IMG/VR virus record: IMGVR_UViG_3300044960_000113
Coordinates: 62,001-126,000 of that record
DNA from: a virus
Strand: one strand, 5' to 3'
Length of the DNA stretch: 64,000 nt
The notes below the pieces were generated by a model that was not told the DNA's origin, searched no databases, and saw nothing but the letters and a program-made list of their open reading frames with translations. Of the stretch, positions 17,561 to 26,733 are shown piece by piece (the stretch's first letter is position 1; every line of letters begins with the position of its first letter). Both the position numbers and the translations under genes were made by a program.

Positions 17561-18169
17561 TTATCCTTTCATTTTAAAAATAGAATTTTTTATCATAGAC
17601 ATTGCCATATCTATATCTGTTCCAGGAACAATCAGATCATATTCATGTTCTTGGATCCATTTTATTTCTTCAGTAAATACAGATTTTAATCGATTAATTA
17701 TTTGACAAAAAACTTTATTTTTATCATCATTTTTATTTAATTCAGATATAAACCTTTCAATCAATCTGTTCATACGTATACTTTTTGGTGTATATACAAA
17801 AATTTTTAACATTTTTAATTCATTATTTTTACAATATTGTTTATATAAAGTAACTCCATTAGGTTCAACAATTATTGCACCAGGTTTATCATAACTAACT
17901 TTATTCAAAATCTCATCATTTGTTGTTCCATAATATGTTCCATTATAATTAACAACTTCAACAAAATTGTTATTATTCATTTGTGACTTAAATTGTTCTG
18001 TTGTTAAAAAGTAATAGTCTTTGCCTTCAATTTCACCAACTCTAGGTTGTCTAGTTGTATATGAAATTATTTTATTGACAACACCAAATTTTACTAATGA
18101 ATCTAGTAAATATGATTTACCAGCAGCTGACTCACCAGTTATTGTTATAAAAATCAAATTATTTTTCAT
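17561..18169 (-). CDS. gmk: Guanylate-kinase-like nucleotide kinase
   Basis: 202 aa. P-loop GESAAGKS at about 11-18, then TTRQPRVGEIEGKDYYF (38-54), the guanylate-kinase GMP-binding signature. It transfers phosphate from ATP to an NMP. In a genome with modified bases, it may act on a normal dGMP pool or a modified nucleotide. Overlaps the nucleotidyltransferase gene by 11 bases. Length matches bacterial Gmk. Confidence 0.85.
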   Translation of the reverse strand: MKNNLIFITITGESAAGKSYLLDSLVKFGVVNKIISYTTRQPRVGEIEGKDYYFLTTEQFKSQMNNNNFVEVVNYNGTYYGTTNDEILNKVSYDKPGAIIVEPNGVTLYKQYCKNNELKMLKIFVYTPKSIRMNRLIERFISELNKNDDKNKVFCQIINRLKSVFTEEIKWIQEHEYDLIVPGTDIDMAMSMIKNSIFKMKG

Positions 18170-18941
18170 TTATTATTTCCTCAATAATTTTAATTTCTTC
18201 TTGTGTGTTATAACTTAATTGTGGATAATCTGTTACTATTGCACGTGCTGGAAAACCTATATTATAAAAATAATGAATAATATATAAAAATGTCATCTCT
18301 CCAGAATCTGTTATATATCGTCCATTTTTATAATATGCTGCATTTAATACATCTAATGAATTTTCTAAACATGTTTTACAACATAGAAATATACATTGGT
18401 CATGAAAACCACTCAAATGTTTTTCACCACGTTTAGAAAAATCAACACTTATACAATTCATATCATTATCAGTTAAAAATGTTACATATGGATTATCTTC
18501 TTTAACAACTGGCACTAACATAGGTTTAATATCATAAAGTTTATCAAATGAAATACATTCTTCAAAAATATAATTATTTGAAATATATGCATCACCCCAC
18601 AATATAAAAAATTTTTCAGTTAATTCTTCTTTTAAATTTTTAATTTCTTTTATTGCTTCCATCACTGCATGTCCATCACCTTTTCCAGAATCAATAGCAA
18701 TTACACGTATTTCACTATTATATTTTGGATTACAACCAATATAATTTCCAACAAATAAATCGAATTTATCAACGTTTTTCTTATTTGAAACAACATAAAT
18801 ACGTCTAAAAATACCATTAATTTTATTTAATGTATTTTCTAAATTTGGAGTTCCATTTATATTAATAAGTGCTTTAGGTATGGAAATATTACCCATTCTG
18901 GTTCCATTGCCTGCAGCAATTATAAGTAAATCATAATCCAT
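18159..18941 (-). CDS. Sugar-nucleotide (NTP) transferase
   Basis: 260 aa. The N-terminus has the nucleotidyltransferase signature AAGNGTRMG ... PKAL (9-26) of GlmU/RmlA/GalU-like enzymes, and WGDAYIS near 125 gives the metal-binding Asp. It would join a sugar phosphate to a nucleotide to give an NDP-sugar. Between the kinase and CofD/HAD genes and near a BGT-like glycosyltransferase, it plausibly supplies the donor for DNA glycosylation; the sugar is unknown. Confidence 0.8.
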   Translation of the reverse strand: MDYDLLIIAAGNGTRMGNISIPKALININGTPNLENTLNKINGIFRRIYVVSNKKNVDKFDLFVGNYIGCNPKYNSEIRVIAIDSGKGDGHAVMEAIKEIKNLKEELTEKFFILWGDAYISNNYIFEECISFDKLYDIKPMLVPVVKEDNPYVTFLTDNDMNCISVDFSKRGEKHLSGFHDQCIFLCCKTCLENSLDVLNAAYYKNGRYITDSGEMTFLYIIHYFYNIGFPARAIVTDYPQLSYNTQEEIKIIEEIINEK

Positions 18942-18942
18942 A

Positions 18943-20826
18943 TTAATTATTTTTATCTAATGTTAATAATAAAGTTTTTAGAAAAATTAGTGTTTCTCGT
19001 GGATTTTTTACTTGTAAAAAATCAACATTTTTACTATGTGCTATAGCATAATCATTTCCGCCAGACATACCTTCATCACCCACATAAACAATTTTTGTAT
19101 TATCATCCATATCTTTAATAATATCATTTAATGCTTTTAATTTAGCATCACTACCTTTAGAAATATCTATAGTTGTTCTACCTGTTGGTCTTACATAATA
19201 ATTTGAACCAAGTTTCATCTGAAGTAATATAGAAAGTGGCTTTCTATATTCATTTTCTATAGGTTTAATTGATATTGTTGCATTATTTCTATTTTGAATT
19301 TTATTAATTTCAAATCCTAATTCTTCTAATATTGTCAAAATATCATTAATTTCTTTTTCTGAAAATGTTGATGGTGTGTGTACACAATTAATATATTTTT
19401 TATTAACTTCATCATATTTTATTGGGATATACTCTAGTAAATATTTGTTTATTCCACCATCAGCATATAATGTAATATTGTTAAATAACACACTATAATT
19501 TTGACTTAATACTTTATTAAAAAATTGTGATGATATAATAGATTTATCAATTGTGTTTGAAGATATTTTTTTAAAAGTTAAATTTATAGATTTTTCAGAA
19601 TTTCCCGTTATAATGTTTATATTTTTATTAAATTTTGTCAATGTCCATAATAATAATTTATTTGTTTGTGATTCTATATAATATTCATTATTCCGTCCTA
19701 CTAATGTATCATCGTAATCAAATGCATATGTATGTGAATTTAAATATTTTTTATAATATGAATGCATAATTGCCCATGCTAAACTTTCTGGGTGATGTTT
19801 TTTATCGTTTTTATTTTCAGATAATGTATATACAGAATAATTAATAGATGATTTATCATCTTTTGATATATTATTGACTGACATTTCATCTGATGCATTT
19901 TTATTGAAAATAAAATGGACATTTTTAATATTAATATATTCTGAAATGATTTTTATCATTTCATATGAATTAACACCACTCATATCTTTATCTTGTATAT
20001 TATTAATAATGCAAAATATTTTATTTGATTTGAATGCATTTGATGATTCAAATGTTTTTTCAAAATCTACACTAATATATGTTGGAATTAATGAAGACCA
20101 TTGTGTTCCAGACGATAGAACAATAATGTCAGCATTCTGAATTGCATTTTTTGCACGTTGAGTTAAATGAGGTAATCTTATAATACCACCAGTATCAACA
20201 AGTCTAATATGATCTATTTTATCTTTTGGATTGTTCCAATTTACTATATCACCTTCATCTAATATGATATGACCGGATTTTGTAATTGCTTGAAGAAATA
20301 AACTTTCATCAGAACTTGGAATTACAGCATCTTCTTCAATTTTCAATAATTTTGCCATTTCTATTCCAGCTGCTTCCATAGAATAATTGTGTTTGGCAGC
20401 CAATCCAGCATAAATTATATTAGATATTGAAAAATCTGAATATGTTATTTGACGTGATTTTGGATATAAAAAATATGTTTTAATTGCGTCAAAAGCAACA
20501 TCTTTGAATTCATCATTATTTTCTAATTTATTTAATTCATGAATACAGTATTGTTCTGCATCTTCAGCTGAACAATCAAATCTAATATCCATGAATTTAT
20601 AGAGTTGCGTTTCACCATATAATAATTTATGACGTAATGTTTGATTTTTACGTAAATCAGATGGGCCTAAAATTTTACCATCCATAACTTGTCTAACTGC
20701 ACCTGTTGATTTACCATTATCATATAAGTTTGTAATTACATTAATTTCTAAATTATTAAATAAATTATTTAAACCTGTTTGAAGTGCTATAGAACCTGTT
20801 CCACCAGAAAAAATAACTAATTTCAT
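18943..20826 (-). CDS. CofD/YvcK-like domain fused to a HAD phosphatase
   Basis: 627 aa. Residues 1-~340 carry the CofD/YvcK signature: FSGGTGS at 6-12, NLYDNGKSTG (33-42) and GPSDLRKNQ (54-62). CofD transfers 2-phospholactate groups, and YvcK binds UDP-sugars. Residues ~360-627 form a HAD type II phosphatase or sugar-phosphate mutase-like domain (DYDDTL, TGNS, GDEGMSGGND). I know of no cellular protein with this fusion. Spaced one base from the NTP transferase and 15 from the BGT-like gene, it probably works in the same sugar pathway. Confidence 0.78.
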   Translation of the reverse strand: MKLVIFSGGTGSIALQTGLNNLFNNLEINVITNLYDNGKSTGAVRQVMDGKILGPSDLRKNQTLRHKLLYGETQLYKFMDIRFDCSAEDAEQYCIHELNKLENNDEFKDVAFDAIKTYFLYPKSRQITYSDFSISNIIYAGLAAKHNYSMEAAGIEMAKLLKIEEDAVIPSSDESLFLQAITKSGHIILDEGDIVNWNNPKDKIDHIRLVDTGGIIRLPHLTQRAKNAIQNADIIVLSSGTQWSSLIPTYISVDFEKTFESSNAFKSNKIFCIINNIQDKDMSGVNSYEMIKIISEYINIKNVHFIFNKNASDEMSVNNISKDDKSSINYSVYTLSENKNDKKHHPESLAWAIMHSYYKKYLNSHTYAFDYDDTLVGRNNEYYIESQTNKLLLWTLTKFNKNINIITGNSEKSINLTFKKISSNTIDKSIISSQFFNKVLSQNYSVLFNNITLYADGGINKYLLEYIPIKYDEVNKKYINCVHTPSTFSEKEINDILTILEELGFEINKIQNRNNATISIKPIENEYRKPLSILLQMKLGSNYYVRPTGRTTIDISKGSDAKLKALNDIIKDMDDNTKIVYVGDEGMSGGNDYAIAHSKNVDFLQVKNPRETLIFLKTLLLTLDKNN

Positions 20827-20841
20827 ATAATTAATTCCTTT

Positions 20842-21975
20842 TTATATATTTTTAATTAATAAATTGATAAAATCAGTACAATATTTTTTAGCATCAAAAT
20901 TAATTGCTTTAAATTGCGCATCAATAATATCTTTCCTTGCACTATTATCATTTATAAGAAGTCTTAATTTATTTTCAGCATCTTCTCTAGAGCTCACATA
21001 TAAAAAATCTATTAAATCTTTATCGTTTTTATAAAATCTTTTTTCTTTATCTAGATCTGAATCGATAAATGTTATACATTGTGCAACTACTGATTCAGAT
21101 GCTCTTTGTGCCATATCAGATATTTCTTCATACCATGGATCTCCTATAACAATATGAGACATAGCACTATTCATCTTTTCTAACATTTTATCATATTTGA
21201 CGACACCTGTAAAATTTGGTGTTCTTAAATTACTTATCAAATTAGGATTAAAATCTTTAAGTTCTATTTTTCCAAACATTTCTACAATAATATCTTCAGG
21301 CCATCCAAAATAATATTTTATCATTTTTTTAATTCTTTTACCACCTCTCATTGTTCCACCATATGAAAGATGAACTGTTGGTGCTTCATTAAATGGTTTT
21401 GGTGTATTTAAAAATGGAAATAATTCAAATGGATAATGTTTTATTCCGCGAATATTAGAAACTTCATATTTACCAAATGAATTTTTAACCTTTTCTGTAT
21501 TAAATGGTTGACAAATATAAAAAATATCATCACGCGTTATTTCTATATCTTTTTTATTATATTTTTTACCCCATTCTTTTTTTTCTACAGAATGCCAAAT
21601 TTGTTTTAATGTTAATTCTGGATCACATAAAATATAAAATATTGGACCTTTAAAATTGTTTATTATATGATAATTTGCTATTTGATATTCATCTTCAGTA
21701 CCACCAAAAAAATTAACATTCCCGTTTAATATACACAATGCATCTAATGATAAATTATTAATTTTATCTTTAAATTCTAAAGTATCAACAATTAAAACGT
21801 TTTCAATCGGTTTTTCTGGCTCATTTTTAATGCGTTTAGATAATGCAATAACTTGAGCACCGCCATTGATCATCATTTTTATTAATGATATAGTTTCTCC
21901 AGTACCACCACTTGTTCCTTGATTATCAAAAGAAATACGTGCACCTAATTTAATTACACCTAATTTTATTGACAT
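20842..21975 (-). CDS. T4 beta-glucosyltransferase-like DNA glycosyltransferase
   Basis: 377 aa, against 351 for T4 BGT. Collinear matches to T4 BGT as I recall it: SGGTGETISLI (Glu27 for T4 Glu22), LNGNVNFFGG (compare NSSINFFGG), the YILCDPEL segment with Asp118 for catalytic Asp100, YGGTMRGG (compare YGGSFRSG), FTGVVKYDKM and IVIGDPWY. T4 BGT glucosylates 5-hydroxymethylcytosine in duplex DNA. A dCMP hydroxymethylase lies in the same operon, so the pathway is consistent. The sugar may differ from glucose. Confidence 0.8.
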   Translation of the reverse strand: MSIKLGVIKLGARISFDNQGTSGGTGETISLIKMMINGGAQVIALSKRIKNEPEKPIENVLIVDTLEFKDKINNLSLDALCILNGNVNFFGGTEDEYQIANYHIINNFKGPIFYILCDPELTLKQIWHSVEKKEWGKKYNKKDIEITRDDIFYICQPFNTEKVKNSFGKYEVSNIRGIKHYPFELFPFLNTPKPFNEAPTVHLSYGGTMRGGKRIKKMIKYYFGWPEDIIVEMFGKIELKDFNPNLISNLRTPNFTGVVKYDKMLEKMNSAMSHIVIGDPWYEEISDMAQRASESVVAQCITFIDSDLDKEKRFYKNDKDLIDFLYVSSREDAENKLRLLINDNSARKDIIDAQFKAINFDAKKYCTDFINLLIKNI

Positions 21976-22493
21976 AATGCCTCTTTCAAAATATCTTTTG
22001 GATCTTTATAATATCCATTATTGTTAATATCAATAATTTTTTTATTTTTAATTTTTGATCTGTTAAATGCAAATTTAAATAACTCTTGTTCTTCTGTTTT
22101 TCTTTTAAAATTAAAACTTTTACCATCATCTTTTAGAAATGAAAAATCTGATGTTGTTAAAAGAATAAGTTTTATATTATCTATTTTATAAATAGAATAA
22201 TCTTGTTCCATATCAAATACATAATTTCCAGAATATCCACGATATAATGGTGAATAGACACATTCACCTAAATGAAATCTATTAAAAATAATTGGAATAT
22301 TATGTTTTTCTGATAACAATTTAAATCCATATTCAAATGATGTTTTTTGATATTTAAATAAATCATTATCATAAATAGCAATTTTTTGTGGTTTCGTATA
22401 ATGTATTACAAAATGAAAACCCAAATGTTGAATTATTTGATTTATTAATGTATCTTTTCCTAATCTGTCTATTCCTTCTATTATGAATTTCAT
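21966..22493 (-). CDS. Thymidylate-kinase-like deoxynucleotide kinase
   Basis: 175 aa. P-loop GIDRLGKDT at 7-15, then NRFHLGE (~92-98), like the DRY/NRF motif of dTMP kinases and phage dNMP kinases. It probably phosphorylates a dNMP. Between the hydroxymethylase and glycosyltransferase genes, hydroxymethyl-dCMP is an attractive substrate, the job T4 gp1 does. Overlaps the BGT-like gene by 10 bases. Confidence 0.75.
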   Translation of the reverse strand: MKFIIEGIDRLGKDTLINQIIQHLGFHFVIHYTKPQKIAIYDNDLFKYQKTSFEYGFKLLSEKHNIPIIFNRFHLGECVYSPLYRGYSGNYVFDMEQDYSIYKIDNIKLILLTTSDFSFLKDDGKSFNFKRKTEEQELFKFAFNRSKIKNKKIIDINNNGYYKDPKDILKEALCQ

Positions 22494-22503
22494 ATTTTTA
22501 AAA

Positions 22504-22797
22504 TTATTCCCATATTATTATATTATTTGAATTTGCCAATTCAGCTAAAATTTCACCATGACATAATTTAGGTGAACACCAACAACCAAGCTTTTTATTT
22601 TTTAATTCTGATATTTGACTTAATAATTCTTTATTTGATAATATCCAATTTTTATATTTAGCCACAACTTCTTCACGAGTTCCATCTTTTCCTATTTCAA
22701 ATGGGTTACCCCATTTAGATGGTCTACCAACATAAACATCATATTCTGATTTTTTACAATGAACAACATATTTTTTATATGGTCTTTTATTCATCAT
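22504..22797 (-). CDS. DUF4326-like protein
   Basis: 97 aa. Matches a small family remembered as DUF4326 by YVGRPSKWGNPF near the start and LGCWCSPKLCHGEIL near the end. Conserved Cys and His suggest metal binding or a thiol enzyme. Function unknown; common in phages. It overlaps the helicase gene by 11 bases. Confidence 0.75.
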   Translation of the reverse strand: MMNKRPYKKYVVHCKKSEYDVYVGRPSKWGNPFEIGKDGTREEVVAKYKNWILSNKELLSQISELKNKKLGCWCSPKLCHGEILAELANSNNIIIWE

Positions 22798-24511
22798 TAT
22801 TTAAGAAACTTTTTTGCATTGTTAAAAATTCTTTTTGCCAGATATTGTTTTTAGAACGCCATAATCTAGATATATTACTATCTATCATATACGTAATTGC
22901 ATAATCTTCTTTAGATCTTACACTTCTACCAGAACCTTGAACTAATCTTTTTATTGTCATTAATTCATATATTTCTGGATAATTTTCCATAATATATTTA
23001 ATTCGTTTATCTCCTAATGATGCAAATGGTGCCTTAACAAATATTTGAAATCTAGAATGATCATCTGGTAAATCTATTCCTTCAAACATAGATGGAGATA
23101 ATAATATTGATGGACTATCATAATTTTTAAACATTTCTAAAATTTTTTCTAATTTTTCTCCTCTAATATGTTCAAATACTTTAACATTATTTTTTCTTAA
23201 AAATTTAGATAATCTTTCAGATACAACAAAACTTGGGCACAATACTATCCCTTTATCAGAACTATGAAATTTAACTATTTCTAAAACAGTTTTGTCTATT
23301 TTTGATAAAACTGTTTCATCTTTCATTGAATTATAATTTAATGATTGTGGTTTGTAAAAAACAATTTTTTTATTTTCTTTTGGAAATGTTGGTTCAACAT
23401 GTATAAATTTGGTTTTATTTTTATTTAAATTTAATGTTTTTATTAAAAAATGATCTGATATTGTTGCAGACATAAAAATATTAAAATCTGAAAATCTCAA
23501 TGTTTTTTCAAACATATCACCAACAAAAATTGGTTTAATAGAAAATTCATTTTCACCATTTTCTTTAATTAATTGTGGGACATGTTCATAACCATATTTT
23601 AATAAATCATCAATCTTACAACCTAATCCAAAATATTTTTTATGTAATCTTGAAAATTGTGTATATTTGTTAATATTTTTTATATTCATTTCCATCTCAG
23701 ATTTACACTGTTCTGCAATTAATTTATATGCATTATATAATGGTAACATATATGCCATATATGTTTTTTCATTTAAAAGGCCATCTTTTAAATCTGTTGT
23801 TATACGTTTAATTGTGTTATAAACATCTGTTTTACCAAGTTTAAGATGATTAGTAATTTCTTCGGTTATTTTATTAAAATGTTTTTCAGAAATATAAATC
23901 GCATTATGTTCTGTAAATATATCATTGATTGTATGAGCCTCATCCCACACAGTTACACATCTTTTAGATAAAACATCTGCATACATTCTATCAACAAAAT
24001 AATAACTATAATTTGTGATTAAATGTTTAACAGTATTTCGTTTATTTTTTACATCTAAATATTCACATTTATAGCATTTTTGTACAGCATTTGCCATTAC
24101 GTCATCTATAGTATTATTTTGCAGTACTCCAAACATACATTCTTCTGCTGTATAAAAATCATCAGAATTTTTTGATACAGAATTTAATGCGTCACATGGA
24201 TATTGACTTGCACCTTTCAGTTGTGCAAAATTATGATTTCCAGAAAATGTTTTATAATATTGTTTAGCTAAAGCATTATTATGTACTAGAATTATAGATG
24301 ATAAATCACTTTTTTGAATTTTTCCGATACATTCAGCAGTAACAGCACCAATTAATGATTTACCTGTTCCAGTTGGTGCACATAAAATAATATCGTTATA
24401 TCTTTCATCAAGAATGGATATTAAGATATTATTAATAGTTTCAACTTGATTATCTCGTGGAAAAAAATTTAATGATGCATATGCATCATTGATTAATTGT
24501 TCATATTTCAT
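22787..24511 (-). CDS. XPD/DinG-like Fe-S superfamily 2 helicase
   Basis: 574 aa. Walker A CAPTGTGKS (~44), DEAH box VWDEAH (~190) and a QGSGRSVRS motif VI (~520). Four cysteines between motifs I and II (near 104, 124, 140, 143) match the Fe-S cluster domain of XPD/DinG helicases. These unwind DNA 5' to 3' in repair or replication. Overlaps the hydroxymethylase stop by 4 bases, so it is co-expressed with the modification genes. Confidence 0.85.
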   Translation of the reverse strand: MKYEQLINDAYASLNFFPRDNQVETINNILISILDERYNDIILCAPTGTGKSLIGAVTAECIGKIQKSDLSSIILVHNNALAKQYYKTFSGNHNFAQLKGASQYPCDALNSVSKNSDDFYTAEECMFGVLQNNTIDDVMANAVQKCYKCEYLDVKNKRNTVKHLITNYSYYFVDRMYADVLSKRCVTVWDEAHTINDIFTEHNAIYISEKHFNKITEEITNHLKLGKTDVYNTIKRITTDLKDGLLNEKTYMAYMLPLYNAYKLIAEQCKSEMEMNIKNINKYTQFSRLHKKYFGLGCKIDDLLKYGYEHVPQLIKENGENEFSIKPIFVGDMFEKTLRFSDFNIFMSATISDHFLIKTLNLNKNKTKFIHVEPTFPKENKKIVFYKPQSLNYNSMKDETVLSKIDKTVLEIVKFHSSDKGIVLCPSFVVSERLSKFLRKNNVKVFEHIRGEKLEKILEMFKNYDSPSILLSPSMFEGIDLPDDHSRFQIFVKAPFASLGDKRIKYIMENYPEIYELMTIKRLVQGSGRSVRSKEDYAITYMIDSNISRLWRSKNNIWQKEFLTMQKSFLNNDE

Positions 24512-25173
24512 TTTATTAAATTAAAATGTCTTTCGTAAACGTGAAGTGATCCAACTGTCCAATATATATTACCCATTTTTACCAATAATTTAGAATTATT
24601 TAAATCATTTACCAATTTTTCTAAAACATATTTTTGCCATCCATAATCATTTTTATATCCAAATACGACATCTTGTGATCTCATTCTAACATGTGCATGA
24701 AGTTTATTGTCTCTAATGAAATATTGGACAGCATCAGTACACATAAAATCTGACATACCATTATAATTATAATCTATCCACATTGATGGACGAGTGTAAA
24801 TCATCTCAGCTCGTCTCGTTGATTCACCATTTTTAATGAGTTCATTTTTTACATTTTCATATTGATTATAGTTTTCTTTAGAAAAAATACACCAACCATA
24901 ATTTGAGTTTATTTTTCCTTCTTTTGAAGCAACCTGTTGCCAAACTTGTGGAGGACCACCTGGAATATCTTTAATATATAGAGATTGAGATTCGTACCAG
25001 CTTATTTCTCTTTTTAGATAATCTTCGTTAACTGTTCCAAAAATAGCTGGTTCATCTGCTATAAAACTTTCTGCTAATAATTCTACTGTTTTTACACCAG
25101 TTTTGTCTATTACAAAATCTTTATTTTTTAATTTTTCAATAAATTTTTTTCTTATATCATATACTTTTTGCAT
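24508..25173 (-). CDS. 42: Deoxycytidylate 5-hydroxymethylase (T4 gp42-like)
   Basis: 221 aa. Converts dCMP to 5-hydroxymethyl-dCMP with methylenetetrahydrofolate. Strikingly collinear with T4 gp42: KDFVIDKTGVKT, INSNYGW, YTRPSM, catalytic Cys145 in SDFMCT (T4 Cys148), RSQDVVFG, and Asp176 in KNDYGWQ (T4 Asp179), the residue that favours dCMP over the dUMP of thymidylate synthase. T4 gp42 is about 25 residues longer. Its presence is the strongest sign that this phage carries modified cytosine. Confidence 0.95.
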   Translation of the reverse strand: MQKVYDIRKKFIEKLKNKDFVIDKTGVKTVELLAESFIADEPAIFGTVNEDYLKREISWYESQSLYIKDIPGGPPQVWQQVASKEGKINSNYGWCIFSKENYNQYENVKNELIKNGESTRRAEMIYTRPSMWIDYNYNGMSDFMCTDAVQYFIRDNKLHAHVRMRSQDVVFGYKNDYGWQKYVLEKLVNDLNNSKLLVKMGNIYWTVGSLHVYERHFNLIK

Positions 25174-25187
25174 TAAAAATATCCTTA

Positions 25188-25646
25188 TTACAAAGTATTT
25201 ACATTAATTAAATCCACTGTTAAATTTATATCTTTATTAATGAATGTTAAATTAGGAACAACATCATCAACTAAAACACAAGTTGTATTTTTAAAATTAA
25301 ATTGGCAAAAATCTAAAAATAAACGATGTTTACCCCACACACACACACATGATAATTCTTGAAGTTCCCATTTGCAACCAGTAAATTTAACAATATCTTT
25401 TAAAATTTCTTCTTGTGTTGGAATATTACCAATATTTACATCAAGTGCACGCTGTATTGGGTCTTTAAGACTAGATATAAATTCTTGTCTGTCTTTTTCA
25501 TTCCAGATAGCAAATGAAAAAATAGATATATTTTCAACAAAATTATTTTTTAATAATTTCTTGATCTTAGAAACATTGCACAATCTTTGATCATGCCAAC
25601 TATTAATAATAGTTTCTTCAAGATCTAAAAACCAATGAGAGTCCAT
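25188..25646 (-). CDS. HAD-like small protein
   Basis: 152 aa. Begins WFLDLEETIINSW, a variant of the HAD DxDxT motif, and ends with LVDDVVPN, like the late HAD acidic motif. The nucleophile position is Asp but the second acid is Glu, so activity is uncertain. First gene of the modification operon, with an early promoter upstream. Confidence 0.5.
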   Translation of the reverse strand: MDSHWFLDLEETIINSWHDQRLCNVSKIKKLLKNNFVENISIFSFAIWNEKDRQEFISSLKDPIQRALDVNIGNIPTQEEILKDIVKFTGCKWELQELSCVCVWGKHRLFLDFCQFNFKNTTCVLVDDVVPNLTFINKDINLTVDLINVNTL

Positions 25647-25677
25647 AATGAGACCATTTTTTATTTTAAGATAATAT

Positions 25678-25706
25678 ATTATCTCATATTTTATAAAAAA
25701 AGTAAA
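25678..25706 (-). promoter_or_regulatory. Early-type promoter for the DNA-modification operon
   Basis: Minus strand: -35 TTTACT, 17-base spacer, -10 GATAAT. It lies between the HAD-like gene and the end of the nucleotidyltransferase-fold gene, so it would drive the whole run down to 16.4 kb. Confidence 0.6.
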
Positions 25707-25709
25707 TAC

Positions 25710-26642
25710 TTATTTTTTATGAAAAGATGAAATTTCAGGTGGTAATTTTATATTTGTTCCTTTGAATGAATCTGCTACATCTTTAAATATTTTATCTTGA
25801 ATATTTTTAGGAAATGTTTTTTTGATTAATTCTATAACTTTTTCAGCAGATGTTACATCTTTTTCCGTATAACCTTTACCAAATAAATGTTCTACTGCTT
25901 TATTTGGATCATTTATTAAATCTAATTTATCACTAAATTTAATATCTTTATATTTAGGATCAATTTTAATTAATTCTTGTTTTAATTCATTTGGTGTTAC
26001 TTCTATCATATTTTTTAATCTAGCTGTTCCTTTTTTATTCATTGGAGCTATTTTAAATACTCGTCTAATTCCACCGGTTGGATTCCATGCTCTGCTTGCT
26101 CTAGCTATAACATTTCCATTATCATCAGTTACAACTAAATCTTCATCTTTAATTTGTTTATATCGAGATGCTGCCATTAATAATTGACCACGGATTGCTC
26201 CTTTATATTTTGATTCTTTTCCTTCATCACTATAAAAATGGAATCTTGCCCAATCTACATCCGGAACAAACATTAAATCAACTTGAACTTTTTTATTATT
26301 TGATACAGGGACAGCATATGAACCAACTCTTATTCCAGGTTGTAATTGACCTTCATTATTAAATGCTTTCATCATTTTTTTATGAACTTCTTGCATAAAT
26401 TCTGGTGATTTCATATCTATAGCAATATCTATATCACCTGAATCTTTTTTATAACCTAATAAAGTTAATTCTGTTGTTCCTAAAACTTGTTTTTTTAGAT
26501 TATCTAAATCTATTTTTAATATATCTGAAACCTTTTTAAGTGCAATTTCAATATCTGATTTTGAAGCACGAGAAGTACCCCATTTTTTAGTAACTTTACC
26601 ATTTTCAAATAATATTTTTGATAAAAAAGATTTAAAGTTCAT
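25710..26642 (-). CDS. Polymerase-beta-like nucleotidyltransferase-fold protein
   Basis: 310 aa. The GS-like motif is loose (LGTTELTLLG), followed by GDIDIAID (~73-80) and VQVDLMFV (~125), the three-acid layout of minimal nucleotidyltransferases. The N-terminus MNFKSFLSKILFE resembles leader segments of several T4-like structural or secreted proteins. Related genes occur in phages; the transferred group is unknown. It lies head to head with the first fibre gene. Confidence 0.6.
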   Translation of the reverse strand: MNFKSFLSKILFENGKVTKKWGTSRASKSDIEIALKKVSDILKIDLDNLKKQVLGTTELTLLGYKKDSGDIDIAIDMKSPEFMQEVHKKMMKAFNNEGQLQPGIRVGSYAVPVSNNKKVQVDLMFVPDVDWARFHFYSDEGKESKYKGAIRGQLLMAASRYKQIKDEDLVVTDDNGNVIARASRAWNPTGGIRRVFKIAPMNKKGTARLKNMIEVTPNELKQELIKIDPKYKDIKFSDKLDLINDPNKAVEHLFGKGYTEKDVTSAEKVIELIKKTFPKNIQDKIFKDVADSFKGTNIKLPPEISSFHKK

Positions 26643-26684
26643 TGTTATAAAAATAAATAAAATTATATTCTATTTATTAAATTA

Positions 26685-26692
26685 TATAAATA
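26685..26692 (+). promoter_or_regulatory. T4-like late promoter TATAAATA
   Basis: Exact TATAAATA ending 41 bases before the ATG at 26734. The same spacing is seen at 28956. Confidence 0.75.
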
Positions 26693-26733
26693 ATATATGT
26701 ATTAAACGATAATATCATTTTAGGAAAAAATAT

